Below are positions 18,070-25,737 of a stretch of 64,000 nt of DNA, piece after piece (position 1 is the first letter of the stretch; each line of letters opens with the position of its first letter). The stretch lies in the NCBI RefSeq assembly GCF_002019665.1, contig NZ_KV917375.1, forward strand, positions 3,485,445 to 3,549,444. The letters run 5' to 3'. The position numbers and the translations under genes are program-made. A model generated the notes under the pieces. The model saw only the letters and a list, made by a program, of their open reading frames with translations, was not told where the DNA came from and ran no database searches. This DNA comes from Sutcliffiella halmapala (GTDB taxonomy: Bacteria; Bacillota; Bacilli; Bacillales; Bacillaceae_I).

Positions 18070-18583
18070 TGTGCATGATAAGGAAGGAAGGGGAACGGAG
18101 GGCAAGAAACAAGCCTTTAAGGTTAACTTTTTGAGAATGAGGTGGCTGTCCAAGACAGTTTTGCTGAAATCGCAGAAGTTACATTAATTTTCTCTCGTCG
18201 TTGTGGGACTTAACCGGCTACAACAACTCGATCATCATGGACTGAACTCCTGCTGATCATTTAAAATGAGGTGTTTACGGGCGACTCTTTATTCTTAAAG
18301 TATTAACCGTGAGTATTCATTTTGAAAATGAGGTGTTCGTCAAAGACTCTTTAGTCGAAATCCAAGTTACTAATGTCTAAAAAACTAAGTAACAAGGGGA
18401 TGGTTGTTTTGAACAGGATAGCTGATAATTAGACACATTTTTAAAAAATCAAATGAGGTGTTTATCAAACACAGTTATTTGTAAGCTAAAAATGTTGTTT
18501 AAAGGCTTCTCCTAATTCAGATAGAGAAGCTTGTTGCCCTCCTTCCCTTTCTTTAAAGCAGAAGCTCTCCGCTTCTGCTTTTT
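18070..18583 (+). ncRNA. Candidate large structured non-coding RNA (unknown class)
   Basis: No ORF of note lies here, but the sequence folds by eye. A terminal helix pairs 18084-18105 with 18534-18554: GGAGGGCAA with TTGCCCTCC, GGGAA with TTCCC, AAGGAAG with TTTCTTT, one bulged C. Inside it AAGCCTTTAA (18111-18120) pairs perfectly with TTAAAGGCTT (18499-18508). The interior holds four ATGAGGTG units (18137, 18266, 18328, 18453), each followed by a small hairpin. Further helices are TAACTT/AAGTTA, GTTGT/ACAAC, GATCA/TGATC, AACAA/TTGTT and TGTCTAA/TTAGACA. An intrinsic terminator ends it. The 5' end is uncertain; a CATAAT box at 18053-18058 could be a -10. I do not recognise the class. Confidence 0.6.
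18555..18583 (+). terminator. Terminator of the candidate RNA
   Basis: AAAGCAGAAGC pairs perfectly with GCTTCTGCTTT around TCTCC, followed by TTTAATTT. The T-run is on the plus strand only, so the transcript runs toward hit. Confidence 0.85.
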
Positions 18584-18664
18584 AATTTCCACATCCAGCC
18601 AATCACATTATGCTTCCTCGTCCAAAACATGGTAAAATAGATAAAAAATAAAGAGGTGAGAAGG

Positions 18665-19099
18665 ATGCAAGATTGTATTTTCTGTAAAATTATAGAGGGA
18701 GATATCCCCGGTGCCAAAGTATATGAAGATGAACATGTATTAGCTTTTTTGGATATAAGCCAAGTAACAAAAGGTCACACTCTCGTTATCCCAAAAGTAC
18801 ATAAAAAAGATATCTACGAACTTACGCCAGATATTGCAGCAAACCTTTTTAAAGCAGTACCAAAAATCGCCAAATCGATTCAGAACCAATTCCATCCAAT
18901 AGGTTTAAATCTTCTTAATAACAACGGTGAAGATGCTGGACAATCCGTCTTCCATTATCACATTCATATCATTCCGCGCTACGGAAAAGGCGACGGCTTT
19001 GGTGCAGTTTGGAAGTCAAACCAAAGCGAATATACATCAGCTGACCTACAAGAAATCTCATCAAAAATTGCTGCTGGAATAGAGTCAACAAAGGATTAA
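18665..19099 (+). CDS. hit: HIT-family nucleotide-binding protein
   Basis: A 144-residue histidine-triad protein. The N-terminal zinc-type motif CIFCKIIEGDIP is present, and the triad is HYHIHIIPR (H-x-H-x-H). Such proteins hydrolyse nucleoside phosphoramidates or dinucleotide substrates; the physiological role in Bacillus is unclear. I place the start at ATG 18665, 7 nt after AGAGGTG; the longer GTG 18656 reading lies inside that site. It diverges from ecsA as in B. subtilis. Confidence 0.92.
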   Translation: MQDCIFCKIIEGDIPGAKVYEDEHVLAFLDISQVTKGHTLVIPKVHKKDIYELTPDIAANLFKAVPKIAKSIQNQFHPIGLNLLNNNGEDAGQSVFHYHIHIIPRYGKGDGFGAVWKSNQSEYTSADLQEISSKIAAGIESTKD

Positions 19100-19644
19100 A
19101 TTAAGAAATACCCAAGTGCGCTACAAATTCAGCAGTGGATTTCAGAAATTATGGAATCTCACTGCTTTTTGTATCTTAAAGAGAAAAATATGTTATGGTT
19201 GATAATGCTCTATTTAAATCTGGTGAACAAAATAATTCCCCCTTTAGATAGAGTTATATCGGACTTTTAGAATATTTAAATGGAGTAAGTATTAAACACC
19301 TAACAATAAACCACCTTATAACCTGCGTTAACGCTTACTGTTGCACCATGGATAATAAAAATGAAAAAGCGGAATGTTAAGTTTCCCCGTCTCCCCTGTT
19401 GATTGAAGTGGAAGGTGTGAGACTCCTGCGGGAGAAGCGTGTTTCGGGAGACCCCGCAGGAGCGACAGCGACGAGGAGCCTCCCGGACCGCCCGCGGAAA
19501 GCGAACACCTGCAACGGAGATCAACAGGGAGTTCAACATGCATCCTACTTATCTTCAGGGTAACATTTTATAAAGTCGGTTTTCCAAATAAATAACTAAC
19601 CCATAACAGATGTCTAAAGGAACAAGAAAAATGGAGTTGATTTT
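19100..19644. other. hit intergenic region with repeat copy B
   Basis: About 545 nt without a confident gene. It holds the repeat at about 19345-19562. The two open frames across the repeat on the minus strand are low-complexity readings of GC-rich repeat sequence and are not genes. Confidence 0.6.
19345..19562. repeat. Dispersed repeat, copy B
   Basis: The core 19391-19531 has inverted ends (CTCCCCTGTTGAT... and ...ATCAACAGGGAG). Inside are GAGACTCCTGCGGGAG, GGGAGACCCCGCAGG, GAGGAGCCTCCCGGACCGCC and GCGGAAAGCGAACACCTG. Similarity to copy C extends about 45 nt to the left (ATGGATAAT...GAAAAAG) and about 30 nt to the right (TACT...TTCAG). It is markedly GC-richer than its surroundings. Confidence 0.85.
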
Positions 19645-19824
19645 ATGAGTAAAGCAAAAAGTAAAGGCGGCGGAACTGGCCGAGGAACTGGAAAAAAAGG
19701 ATGGAATCGTTGGCAGACAAGTGCCAACAAGGCAAAAACCAAACCCTATAAAAGCAAAGGCGTAAAAAACCGCACGGAGACAAAAACCACTAACAATAGT
19801 AGTGATAACTCCGAAAATCAGTAA
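19645..19824 (+). CDS. Small basic Gly/Lys-rich protein (DUF3934-like)
   Basis: A 59-residue protein. The first ~40 residues are basic and rich in Gly, Lys and Ser (SKAKSKGGGTGRGTGKKGW, then RWQTSANKAKTKPYKSKGV); the tail is polar (Asn/Ser/Thr). It resembles small Bacillus proteins grouped as DUF3934, which have no known function. GGAG lies 9 nt upstream of the ATG. It sits alone between repeat copy B and serC. I am fairly sure it is a gene and unsure of the family. Confidence 0.65.
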   Translation: MSKAKSKGGGTGRGTGKKGWNRWQTSANKAKTKPYKSKGVKNRTETKTTNNSSDNSENQ

Positions 19825-20085
19825 ACTCTCATAATAGAGAATAACGATAAGTGCTCATTCATTTTAATTTTGGATGGCACTATTTTTTATTTCTCCTCTA
19901 AAATCTCCTTCATATATCCCAATTGGCAAATCACCCGTTTTCAAACAACTACACGATTTGTTTTTTCGAATACACAACACCACAGTACCACTTTTTATTT
20001 TCTAAATATTTTATGTATTCTCACACGATTCATGGTAGGATATATAATAATATTTTCATAGAAAGCATTGGAGGAGAGTCAATAA

Positions 20086-21168
20086 ATGAAAAAGGTATAT
20101 AATTTTAATGCCGGTCCAGCAGCACTTCCTAAAGAAGTTTTACAAAAAGCACAGAGTGAGTTACTAAACTATCAAGAAACAGGTCTTTCTGTAATGGAAT
20201 TAAGCCATAGAAGTCCTCATTACGAGCAGATTCAACATAACGCAACAGAACTTCTGAAAAAACTAATGAACATACCAGAGAATTATGAAGTTCTCTATAT
20301 GCAAGGTGGCGCAAGTCTGCAGTTTTCTGCTGTACCTTTAAACTTTCTTCCAAGCGACCAGACAGCAAATTATTGCTTAACAGGTTCTTGGTCAGAGAAA
20401 GCTTTGAAAGAAGCAAAAAGAGTTGGTAATACACATATTGCAGCTACTTCGAAAGAACAGAACTATACTCATATTCCTAATTCTTTAAACCTTTCTGACA
20501 ATCCTGCTTATCTACATATTACGAGTAATAATACTATCTTTGGTACCCAATGGAAATCCACACCTTCGATCCCCTCTTCCATTCCTTTGATAGCAGATAT
20601 GTCTAGTGATATTCTCAGCAAGCAGATTCGTATAGAAGACTATTCTCTTATCTATGCAGGTGCGCAGAAAAACCTCGGACCATCTGGCGTCACGGTAGTG
20701 ATCATCAAAAAAGACTTGCTAGAACAATGCTCAACTAATCTTCCTACTATGCTCAACTATCAGACATACGCAAAAAACAACTCACTCTATAATACCCCTC
20801 CTACATTTTCCATCTATATGCTGTCATTAGTATTAGATTGGGTAGAGAAACAAGGAGGTATCACAAAAATAGAACAAATAAACGGTGAAAAAGCAAACAC
20901 ACTATACCATGTAATTGACTCTAGTAATGGCTTTTACCACGGCCCTGCTCGAAAAGATAGTCGTTCTTATATGAATGTAACGTTCACCTTACCTACTGAA
21001 GAATTAACGACTACCTTCTTACAACAGGCAAAAGAACATGGCTTTGTGGGACTTGCTGGACATCGCTTAATAGGCGGTTGCCGAGCTTCCATTTATAATG
21101 CCGTACCAATAGAGGATTGCAAAGAATTGGCAAAATTCATGGAACAATTCCGTACCAATTTTATGTAA
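20086..21168 (+). CDS. serC: Phosphoserine aminotransferase
   Basis: A 360-residue PLP-dependent aminotransferase converting 3-phosphohydroxypyruvate and glutamate to phosphoserine, the second step of serine synthesis. The N-terminus YNFNAGPAALP is diagnostic. The PLP lysine is in YAGAQKNLGPSG, and the C-terminus has GHRLIGGCRASIYNA. GGAGGAGAG precedes the ATG. It is the same neighbour of hit and trpP as in B. subtilis. I see no T-box or riboswitch in the 260 nt upstream. Confidence 0.96.
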   Translation: MKKVYNFNAGPAALPKEVLQKAQSELLNYQETGLSVMELSHRSPHYEQIQHNATELLKKLMNIPENYEVLYMQGGASLQFSAVPLNFLPSDQTANYCLTGSWSEKALKEAKRVGNTHIAATSKEQNYTHIPNSLNLSDNPAYLHITSNNTIFGTQWKSTPSIPSSIPLIADMSSDILSKQIRIEDYSLIYAGAQKNLGPSGVTVVIIKKDLLEQCSTNLPTMLNYQTYAKNNSLYNTPPTFSIYMLSLVLDWVEKQGGITKIEQINGEKANTLYHVIDSSNGFYHGPARKDSRSYMNVTFTLPTEELTTTFLQQAKEHGFVGLAGHRLIGGCRASIYNAVPIEDCKELAKFMEQFRTNFM

Positions 21169-21267
21169 ATCACTATTTTTCTCTTCTCAAAGAGCGAAAA
21201 GATTTGTATAATAGCATTTATAATCTGCATTAGACAATGAGTGTACTAATGGGATTATCAAAAAAAA

Positions 21268-21293
21268 GAGTAGTAGAGATGAGGAGAGTTGAG
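21268..21293 (+). promoter_or_regulatory. TRAP-type (G/U)AG cluster over the trpP ribosome binding site
   Basis: The 26 nt before the ATG are almost entirely GAG and TAG triplets (GAGTAGTAGAGATGAGGAG, then GAGTTGAG), overlapping the Shine-Dalgarno sequence. In B. subtilis the trpP mRNA is repressed by TRAP binding such triplets. Spacing here is tighter than the ideal 2-3 nt. Confidence 0.65.
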
Positions 21294-21295
21294 TA

Positions 21296-21820
21296 ATGAA
21301 AACAAAAACTTTAGTGTCATTAGCTTTATTGGTAGGAATAGGTGCGGTACTTCATACGATAGTTCCTCCATTTATCCTTGGAATGAAACCAGATATCGGA
21401 TTAACGATGATGTTCCTAGGAATTATTTTATTTCCTGAAAAGAAAAACGTTTTATTGATTGGGATTACAACAGGCTTGATTTCTGCTTTAACCACTGGAT
21501 TTCCAGGTGGACAAATACCAAACATTATTGACAAACCTATTTCCGCATTTTTATTCTTTTTCATGCTATTAGCATTGAAAAAGGTAAATAAACCATTAGT
21601 AAAAGCGGGATTACTTACTGCAATCGGAACAGCAATCTCAGGAGCTATCTTTTTAACGACTGCCTTGATGTTTGTTGGTTTACCTGGTGGTGAAGCATTT
21701 TCCTTTTTCTTTATCACAGCAGTATTGCCGGCCATAGCCCTAAACACTGCACTTATGATAATCATCTATCCAATCGTAACCTCGATTGCAAAACGATCAA
21801 GAATTTCAGCATCAGCTTAA
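21296..21820 (+). CDS. trpP: Tryptophan transporter TrpP
   Basis: A 174-residue membrane protein with about five hydrophobic helices, like B. subtilis TrpP (YhaG), thought to import tryptophan. It has conserved GMKPDIGLTMMFLGI and GFPGGQIPNIIDKP segments, resembling ECF-type S components. The ribosome binding site lies inside a run of GAG/TAG triplets, which supports TRAP control of translation and hence the tryptophan assignment. A terminator follows the stop. Confidence 0.9.
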   Translation: MKTKTLVSLALLVGIGAVLHTIVPPFILGMKPDIGLTMMFLGIILFPEKKNVLLIGITTGLISALTTGFPGGQIPNIIDKPISAFLFFFMLLALKKVNKPLVKAGLLTAIGTAISGAIFLTTALMFVGLPGGEAFSFFFITAVLPAIALNTALMIIIYPIVTSIAKRSRISASA

Positions 21821-21829
21821 CTTAAACAA

Positions 21830-21862
21830 GGGATGGATCCTAATTGGATCCATCCCTTTAAA
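21830..21862. terminator. trpP terminator
   Basis: GGGATGGATCC pairs perfectly with GGATCCATCCC around a 5-nt loop, then TTTAAATTTT. It could also stop the convergent small gene. Confidence 0.85.
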
Positions 21863-21869
21863 TTTTGAG

Positions 21870-22052
21870 TTATGTGATGGTAAATACAAGCACCCCTAAC
21901 AAAAGTGTAGCGACACCTGCTCCACCAATAACGAGGGCTTTTTGCTGCAACACTTTTTTGGGTGGATAAACTCCTGCTCTCTGAGAAGCGAGAAAATAGT
22001 TCCCGCCTCCAAATAAAAGCAAAATACTTATCATAATTAATACGCCTGCCAT
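21870..22052 (-). CDS. Small two-helix membrane protein
   Basis: A 60-residue hypothetical protein with two hydrophobic helices (residues 3-22 and about 40-59), joined by a basic loop with PPKK. An AAAGGGGGG ribosome binding site precedes the ATG. It is convergent with trpP, whose terminator lies between. I do not recognise a family; the ribosome binding site, gene packing and clean topology make it likely real. Confidence 0.6.
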   Translation of the reverse strand: MAGVLIMISILLLFGGGNYFLASQRAGVYPPKKVLQQKALVIGGAGVATLLLGVLVFTIT

Positions 22053-22274
22053 ACTACCGCCCCCCTTTCTCCATATTTATGCATGGAAACACTTTCTTAT
22101 GAACATGTCTTTCTCTATTTAATAGAATCCATTTCAACATATTTCTTTACTAATTAATAATTTCTTCCACATAAGTAAATAATAAATAGAGGAATTTTTT
22201 CATAAATGTTGAATTATATAATAATCTTAGGGTATTGAACTATACTTACATAATTTTAATACGAGGTGATAACA

Positions 22275-22637
22275 ATGAATGGCAAATCATTCATATATGG
22301 AATTTTGATTGGAAGCACAGTTGCAGGAATAGCTACATTACTATCCACTCCTTCTTCTGGAGAACGAATGCGTACAAGAGTTAAAAGTACAAAGCAACAA
22401 ATTCAAGTAAGTTTAAATGAATTGAAAGAAGAAGCGTTAGGGATAAAAAATCAAGTTTCACAAGCGGTTGAGGAGAGTAAAACTGTGGTCACTAGTCTAT
22501 CTAATGATCTCAAAACCTCCGTTGAATTATGGCAAAATTCAATCCAACCACATAAAGACACTATTCAACAAAATATTGCATTAGTAGAACAAGAATTGGA
22601 AAAATTGGAAAAAAGCTTAGTGAAAAATACAGAGTGA
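22275..22637 (+). CDS. yhaH: YtxH-domain protein YhaH
   Basis: A 120-residue protein. An N-terminal hydrophobic Gly/Ala-rich segment (FIYGILIGSTVAGIATLL), then SSGERMRTRVK, is typical of YtxH general-stress proteins; the rest is a long amphipathic, probably coiled-coil helix. I place the start at ATG 22275, 5 nt after GAGGTGAT; GTG at 22266 lies within that site. It lies between trpP and hpr as in B. subtilis. Confidence 0.82.
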   Translation: MNGKSFIYGILIGSTVAGIATLLSTPSSGERMRTRVKSTKQQIQVSLNELKEEALGIKNQVSQAVEESKTVVTSLSNDLKTSVELWQNSIQPHKDTIQQNIALVEQELEKLEKSLVKNTE

Positions 22638-22734
22638 AATAAAAATTTTAATTTTTTGTAAATTTTGACCTTTATTAATTTTTATTTTATTGTCATAATA
22701 GATAGTAATATATTAGAAAAAAGTAGGTGAGTTC

Positions 22735-23334
22735 GTGAATACACAGAATGGTCAGTATTCATTAAAAGAAGCAATGCTTTTTAGCCAACGTGTCGCCCAG
22801 TTAAGTAAAGCTCTATGGAAAACAATTGAGAAGGACTGGCAGCAATGGATTAAACCCTATGATTTAAATATTAACGAACATCATATTCTCTGGATTGCCT
22901 ATCATTTAAAAGGGGCTAGTATTTCAGAGATTGCTAAGTTTGGAGTAATGCATGTCTCAACCGCCTTTAACTTCTCTAAAAAACTTGAAGAACGTGAATT
23001 ATTACAGTTCTCAAAAAAAGAAAATGACAAACGGAACACTTATATTGAATTAACGGAAAAAGGGGAAAAAATCTTACTAGATTTAATGGAAAGTTATGAT
23101 CCTAGTAAAAATTCCGTATTTAGTGGGGCACTTCCAATGCATGATTTATACGGAAAATTCCCAGAGCTATTGGATATCATGTGTGTCATTCGTAATGTAT
23201 ATGGCGAGGATTTCATGAAGATTTTTGAAAGATCTTTTAATAATATAGAAGAAGATTTTGTTGAAATCGATGGTAAACTTTCCAAGAAGGTTCACGAGCC
23301 CGTAGAACAAAATGAAAGCGTTACTTCTTCTTAA
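22735..23334 (+). CDS. hpr: Hpr/ScoC transition-state regulator (MarR family)
   Basis: A 199-residue MarR-type regulator. In B. subtilis Hpr (ScoC) represses extracellular proteases and sporulation genes during the transition state. The winged helix covers about residues 40-120 ([25 protein letters not shown], then the wing [17 protein letters not shown]). The C-terminal extension is Hpr-specific. The start is GTG with AGGTGAG upstream. The 3' end overlaps yhaI tail to tail by 14 nt. Confidence 0.93.
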   Translation: MNTQNGQYSLKEAMLFSQRVAQLSKALWKTIEKDWQQWIKPYDLNINEHHILWIAYHLKGASISEIAKFGVMHVSTAFNFSKKLEERELLQFSKKENDKRNTYIELTEKGEKILLDLMESYDPSKNSVFSGALPMHDLYGKFPELLDIMCVIRNVYGEDFMKIFERSFNNIEEDFVEIDGKLSKKVHEPVEQNESVTSS

Positions 23335-23659
23335 TAAGCTTTAAAAATTCTAACATAAGGGGCTCGAACATCCCTTGCTCATACATTGCCTGAATTGTTT
23401 CTTCTAAAGGTAAGTTGGGATGTAGAAGTTGTTTATATTTAGTAAGAAGCGGAGTGAAGGTAACAAATCCTTCCGCTTTTTGCTTTTTCATCTCTATGCT
23501 CAATTCTTCACATAGTTTTAGTAGATATGTAACATTATCCCTACTCAATTTTCCTCGTATAACCAAAATGTCAAAAGGATACTGATCTACCCTTACTTGT
23601 TTTAATAATAACTCCATATGATATTCCAGTTTAGCCATTCTTTCTTCTAAATTACTCAT
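23321..23659 (-). CDS. yhaI: DUF1878 protein YhaI
   Basis: A 112-residue soluble helical protein of the DUF1878 family, function unknown. A predicted coiled N-terminus ([19 protein letters not shown]) is followed by a conserved core with [15 protein letters not shown]. It is convergent with hpr and overlaps its last 14 nt, so the two transcripts may be antisense to each other at their ends. B. subtilis has the same hpr-yhaI pairing. Confidence 0.85.
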   Translation of the reverse strand: MSNLEERMAKLEYHMELLLKQVRVDQYPFDILVIRGKLSRDNVTYLLKLCEELSIEMKKQKAEGFVTFTPLLTKYKQLLHPNLPLEETIQAMYEQGMFEPLMLEFLKLIKKK

Positions 23660-23873
23660 TTTCGTCTTCCTTCTGCTAATTAATTAAGTTTTTTCTTTTT
23701 ACCTTTGGTACAACTGCTTCTGCAATTCCTATTCTACCCTATAATTCTCCTTGTACCAATATTTAGATAGAGGTCTCTGAAAAATAAATTAGCGACACCT
23801 ATTGATTTTCACATAAAAAAGGCGTAAATTATTTTAGTAATTTTAACTCGCAAAATTGGAAGGTGAATTAACC

Positions 23874-24431
23874 ATGAACTGCTGGAAATCCATTAATATT
23901 ACAAGACAATATGGAATCCATCGCATCATTCTCATTTCATTTATTATCGCTTTACTTTCATTTATCTTGTTCTTTCTGTCCTTTAGCCTTATTTTTCAAG
24001 GGGAGGCTGTTTCTTCCCACTTTTTCGGTTGGTTCTGCCTGGCAATAGCCAGTATATTTCCATTGCATAAGCTTTTCCATGCATTACCCTTACTCGCAAC
24101 AAAAAAAGAAATGAAATTCCGATGGGAAATTATAGGGTTAATCCCCTTAATTACGCTTAAAATTCAAAAACCATTTTCTAAAATCCAATCATACATTGTC
24201 TTTTTAACACCTTTCGTTTTCATCACATTTATCATGATTTTATTAGCGACAATATTTCCTAACTATTATCATTATTTTTCCATACTAGCTGCTCTAAACA
24301 TTGGACTTTGCATACCAGACTTACTTTATGTAAAACAAATCCAAGCTGCACCACGTTCATGCCAAATCGAAGAACTAAACAATGATGGTTATGATATATT
24401 AGTAATAAGTGAGAATGAGATAGCGTCCTAA
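23874..24431 (+). CDS. yhaJ: DUF3267-type membrane protein (YhaJ-like)
   Basis: A 185-residue membrane protein with about four helices. After the second helix comes PLHKLFHALPLL, which resembles the degenerate zincin-like H-x-x-x-H motif of DUF3267 proteins such as B. subtilis YhaJ; the classical HE pair is not present, so protease activity is doubtful. I place the start at ATG 23874, after GGAAGGTGA. It follows yhaI in the same locus as in B. subtilis. Confidence 0.75.
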   Translation: MNCWKSINITRQYGIHRIILISFIIALLSFILFFLSFSLIFQGEAVSSHFFGWFCLAIASIFPLHKLFHALPLLATKKEMKFRWEIIGLIPLITLKIQKPFSKIQSYIVFLTPFVFITFIMILLATIFPNYYHYFSILAALNIGLCIPDLLYVKQIQAAPRSCQIEELNNDGYDILVISENEIAS

Positions 24432-24572
24432 CAGTGCTTTAGGATACTACTTCATATTTTTGTAAAAGTTTTGAATTGTCAAGGTATCTTTTTTCTTAAA
24501 TCTTTGGTAAGGTTGTATGTATAGTAATAGAATATTTTCTTATAACAGGAAGCCAAGAAGGAGGGATCTTAT

Positions 24573-24758
24573 ATGGCTATCTTATTTATCGTGGTGGCTG
24601 TATTTATACTCTTCTACATAAACAAGTTAACTAATGCATTATGTGTTCAAAAGGAAATTCCTGAGGAGCGACAACCTAAAGTTTTCCGAACCATCAATGT
24701 ACTAATAACTATTCTATTGATTTCTTCTTATGTAGATATCTTATTAAAATCTCTGTAA
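24573..24758 (+). CDS. Small two-helix membrane protein
   Basis: A 61-residue hypothetical protein. Hydrophobic segments lie at residues 2-15 and about 44-58, with a charged loop (QKEIPEERQPK). GAAGGAGGGA precedes the ATG, and a strong terminator follows about 70 nt later. It lies between yhaJ and the sscA-like genes. No family recognised. Confidence 0.65.
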   Translation: MAILFIVVAVFILFYINKLTNALCVQKEIPEERQPKVFRTINVLITILLISSYVDILLKSL

Positions 24759-24825
24759 CTATTGAATTGGCTTGCGACTTACTTGCTTAGCCTACGCTCT
24801 AGCTAGGATTATTGTAATTGAATGT

Positions 24826-24864
24826 AAAAAGCACTGTTCCATCTATGGAACAGTGCTTTTTTTT
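24826..24864 (+). terminator. Terminator after 61-residue membrane protein gene
   Basis: AAAAAGCACTGTTCC pairs with GGAACAGTGCTTTTT around a short loop, followed by TTTTC. Confidence 0.9.
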
Positions 24865-24998
24865 CATATACTTTCTCATTTCTAAGAACAAAAGCGTTGG
24901 CATTGGCCGTAATAGTCCATGTTAAATGTACACTCACCTGGCGTTTTTTATTCTAAGAAAAAAGGCGAGGAATCTCTCCCCCACCCCTGTTGGTTATA

Positions 24999-25085
24999 TT
25001 AATATAACCAAGCTGCACCTACGATTACTAATAAAATGAATAGTACCACGATTAACGCGAAACCACCTGCATATCCACCTGACAT
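24999..25085 (-). CDS. SscA/YjcZ-like small spore peptide, copy 2
   Basis: A 28-residue peptide: short SGGYAGG head, then one hydrophobic helix (FALIVVLFILLVIVGAAW) and LY end. AAAGGAGGAAA lies before the ATG. It belongs to the YjcZ/SscA type of small sporulation peptides; B. subtilis SscA (YhzE) sits in this same chromosomal neighbourhood and is needed for spore coat assembly. Almost identical to the neighbouring copy at 25232-25318. Confidence 0.85.
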   Translation of the reverse strand: MSGGYAGGFALIVVLFILLVIVGAAWLY

Positions 25086-25148
25086 CTTATTTCCTCCTTT
25101 TGTTTTATAAAATGAAACTTCCTTGAGTGAGGTTTTCATTCCCCACTT

Positions 25149-25216
25149 TAGGTTTAGTTGAACCAATCGGGGTGTTAACGCCCGTTAGCCTTCCCTTGAA
25201 GGTCGGACGGGTGAAC
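25149..25216. repeat. Intergenic repeat with TTTAGTTGAACCA motif
   Basis: It begins TTTAGTTGAACCAATCGG, then GGTGTTAAC, followed by a hairpin CGCCCGT/ACGGGTG. The first ~27 nt closely match 46024-46050. It lies between the two SscA-like genes. Confidence 0.5.
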
Positions 25217-25231
25217 TTGGATAAAATGTAT

Positions 25232-25318
25232 TTAGTTTAACCAAGCTGCACCTACGATTACCAACAAGATAAACAATACTACGATTAACGCGAAGCCACC
25301 TGCATATGGAGTACCCAT
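25232..25318 (-). CDS. sscA: SscA/YjcZ-like small spore peptide, copy 1
   Basis: A 28-residue peptide: GTPYAGG head, one hydrophobic helix identical in residues 9-27 to the downstream copy, and an LN end. A strong AAAGGAGGTG lies before the ATG. By family and position it corresponds to B. subtilis SscA (small spore coat assembly protein), but either of the two copies could be the functional orthologue. Confidence 0.85.
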   Translation of the reverse strand: MGTPYAGGFALIVVLFILLVIVGAAWLN

Positions 25319-25737
25319 CTAGTAACACCTCCTTTTTGAGTTGTTACGATATCTTATGCAACAATTTCTTAGGAGGCATAGGCGTTTATCCTGCCTCTAA
25401 GGTTTTTTACATGAAATCTTAGGGCTTTTAAAATAAGTCTAAGTATTTCATGTTTCTGTTTATCATATGTGGGTTAAAAAAAATGGATTGGACGTTTACC
25501 CATTTTTTTTAAGAAAAAAGCAGATAACCCATTTCTTTAGGAGATTAATTTTGTCACCGTAAGAAAACAGGCCTGCGCCATGACTAATCCAATTAGAAAT
25601 GTTCTTCTTACATAGTAAGAACCAAACCCAGGACAAATTCCTTATCTTTCATCATTACTCAGAGTTGAAATTTCTTTATATTAGGAGATTATGCTATAGT
25701 ATAATTTGTACGTTTAATACATATGGGAGTTGTTAGA
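25319..25737. other. sscA-prsA intergenic region
   Basis: About 420 nt without a gene. It holds a bulged hairpin (CTTAG-AGGCA / TGCCT-CTAAG, about 25370-25404) followed by GTTTTTT on the plus strand, an 11-bp inverted repeat (25476-25510), and presumably the prsA promoter near 25690-25710 (TATAGTATAAT). Confidence 0.5.
25476..25510. terminator. Bidirectional terminator-like hairpin
   Basis: AAAAAAAATGG pairs perfectly with CCATTTTTTTT. It insulates sscA and prsA from each other. Confidence 0.6.

Noticed and set aside
18137-18560. Short peptides starting at each ATGAGGTG repeat (MRWLSKTV, MRCSSKTL, etc.)
   Set aside because: The peptide likeness follows from nucleotide repetition; no ribosome binding sites precede the ATGs and lengths vary. 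Structured RNA explains the region better.
18001-18655. Known large RNAs (RNase P, tmRNA, SRP RNA, 6S RNA, OLE)
   Set aside because: Hallmark sequences of these are not present by eye, and the OLE gene normally lies in another genomic context. A covariance-model scan would settle it.
19300-19543. Two overlapping open frames of 71-79 residues on the minus strand
   Set aside because: They lie on the GC-rich dispersed repeat (copy B); composition and lack of ribosome binding sites show they are repeat readings, not genes. The same applies to frames across copy C near 54.1-54.3 kb.
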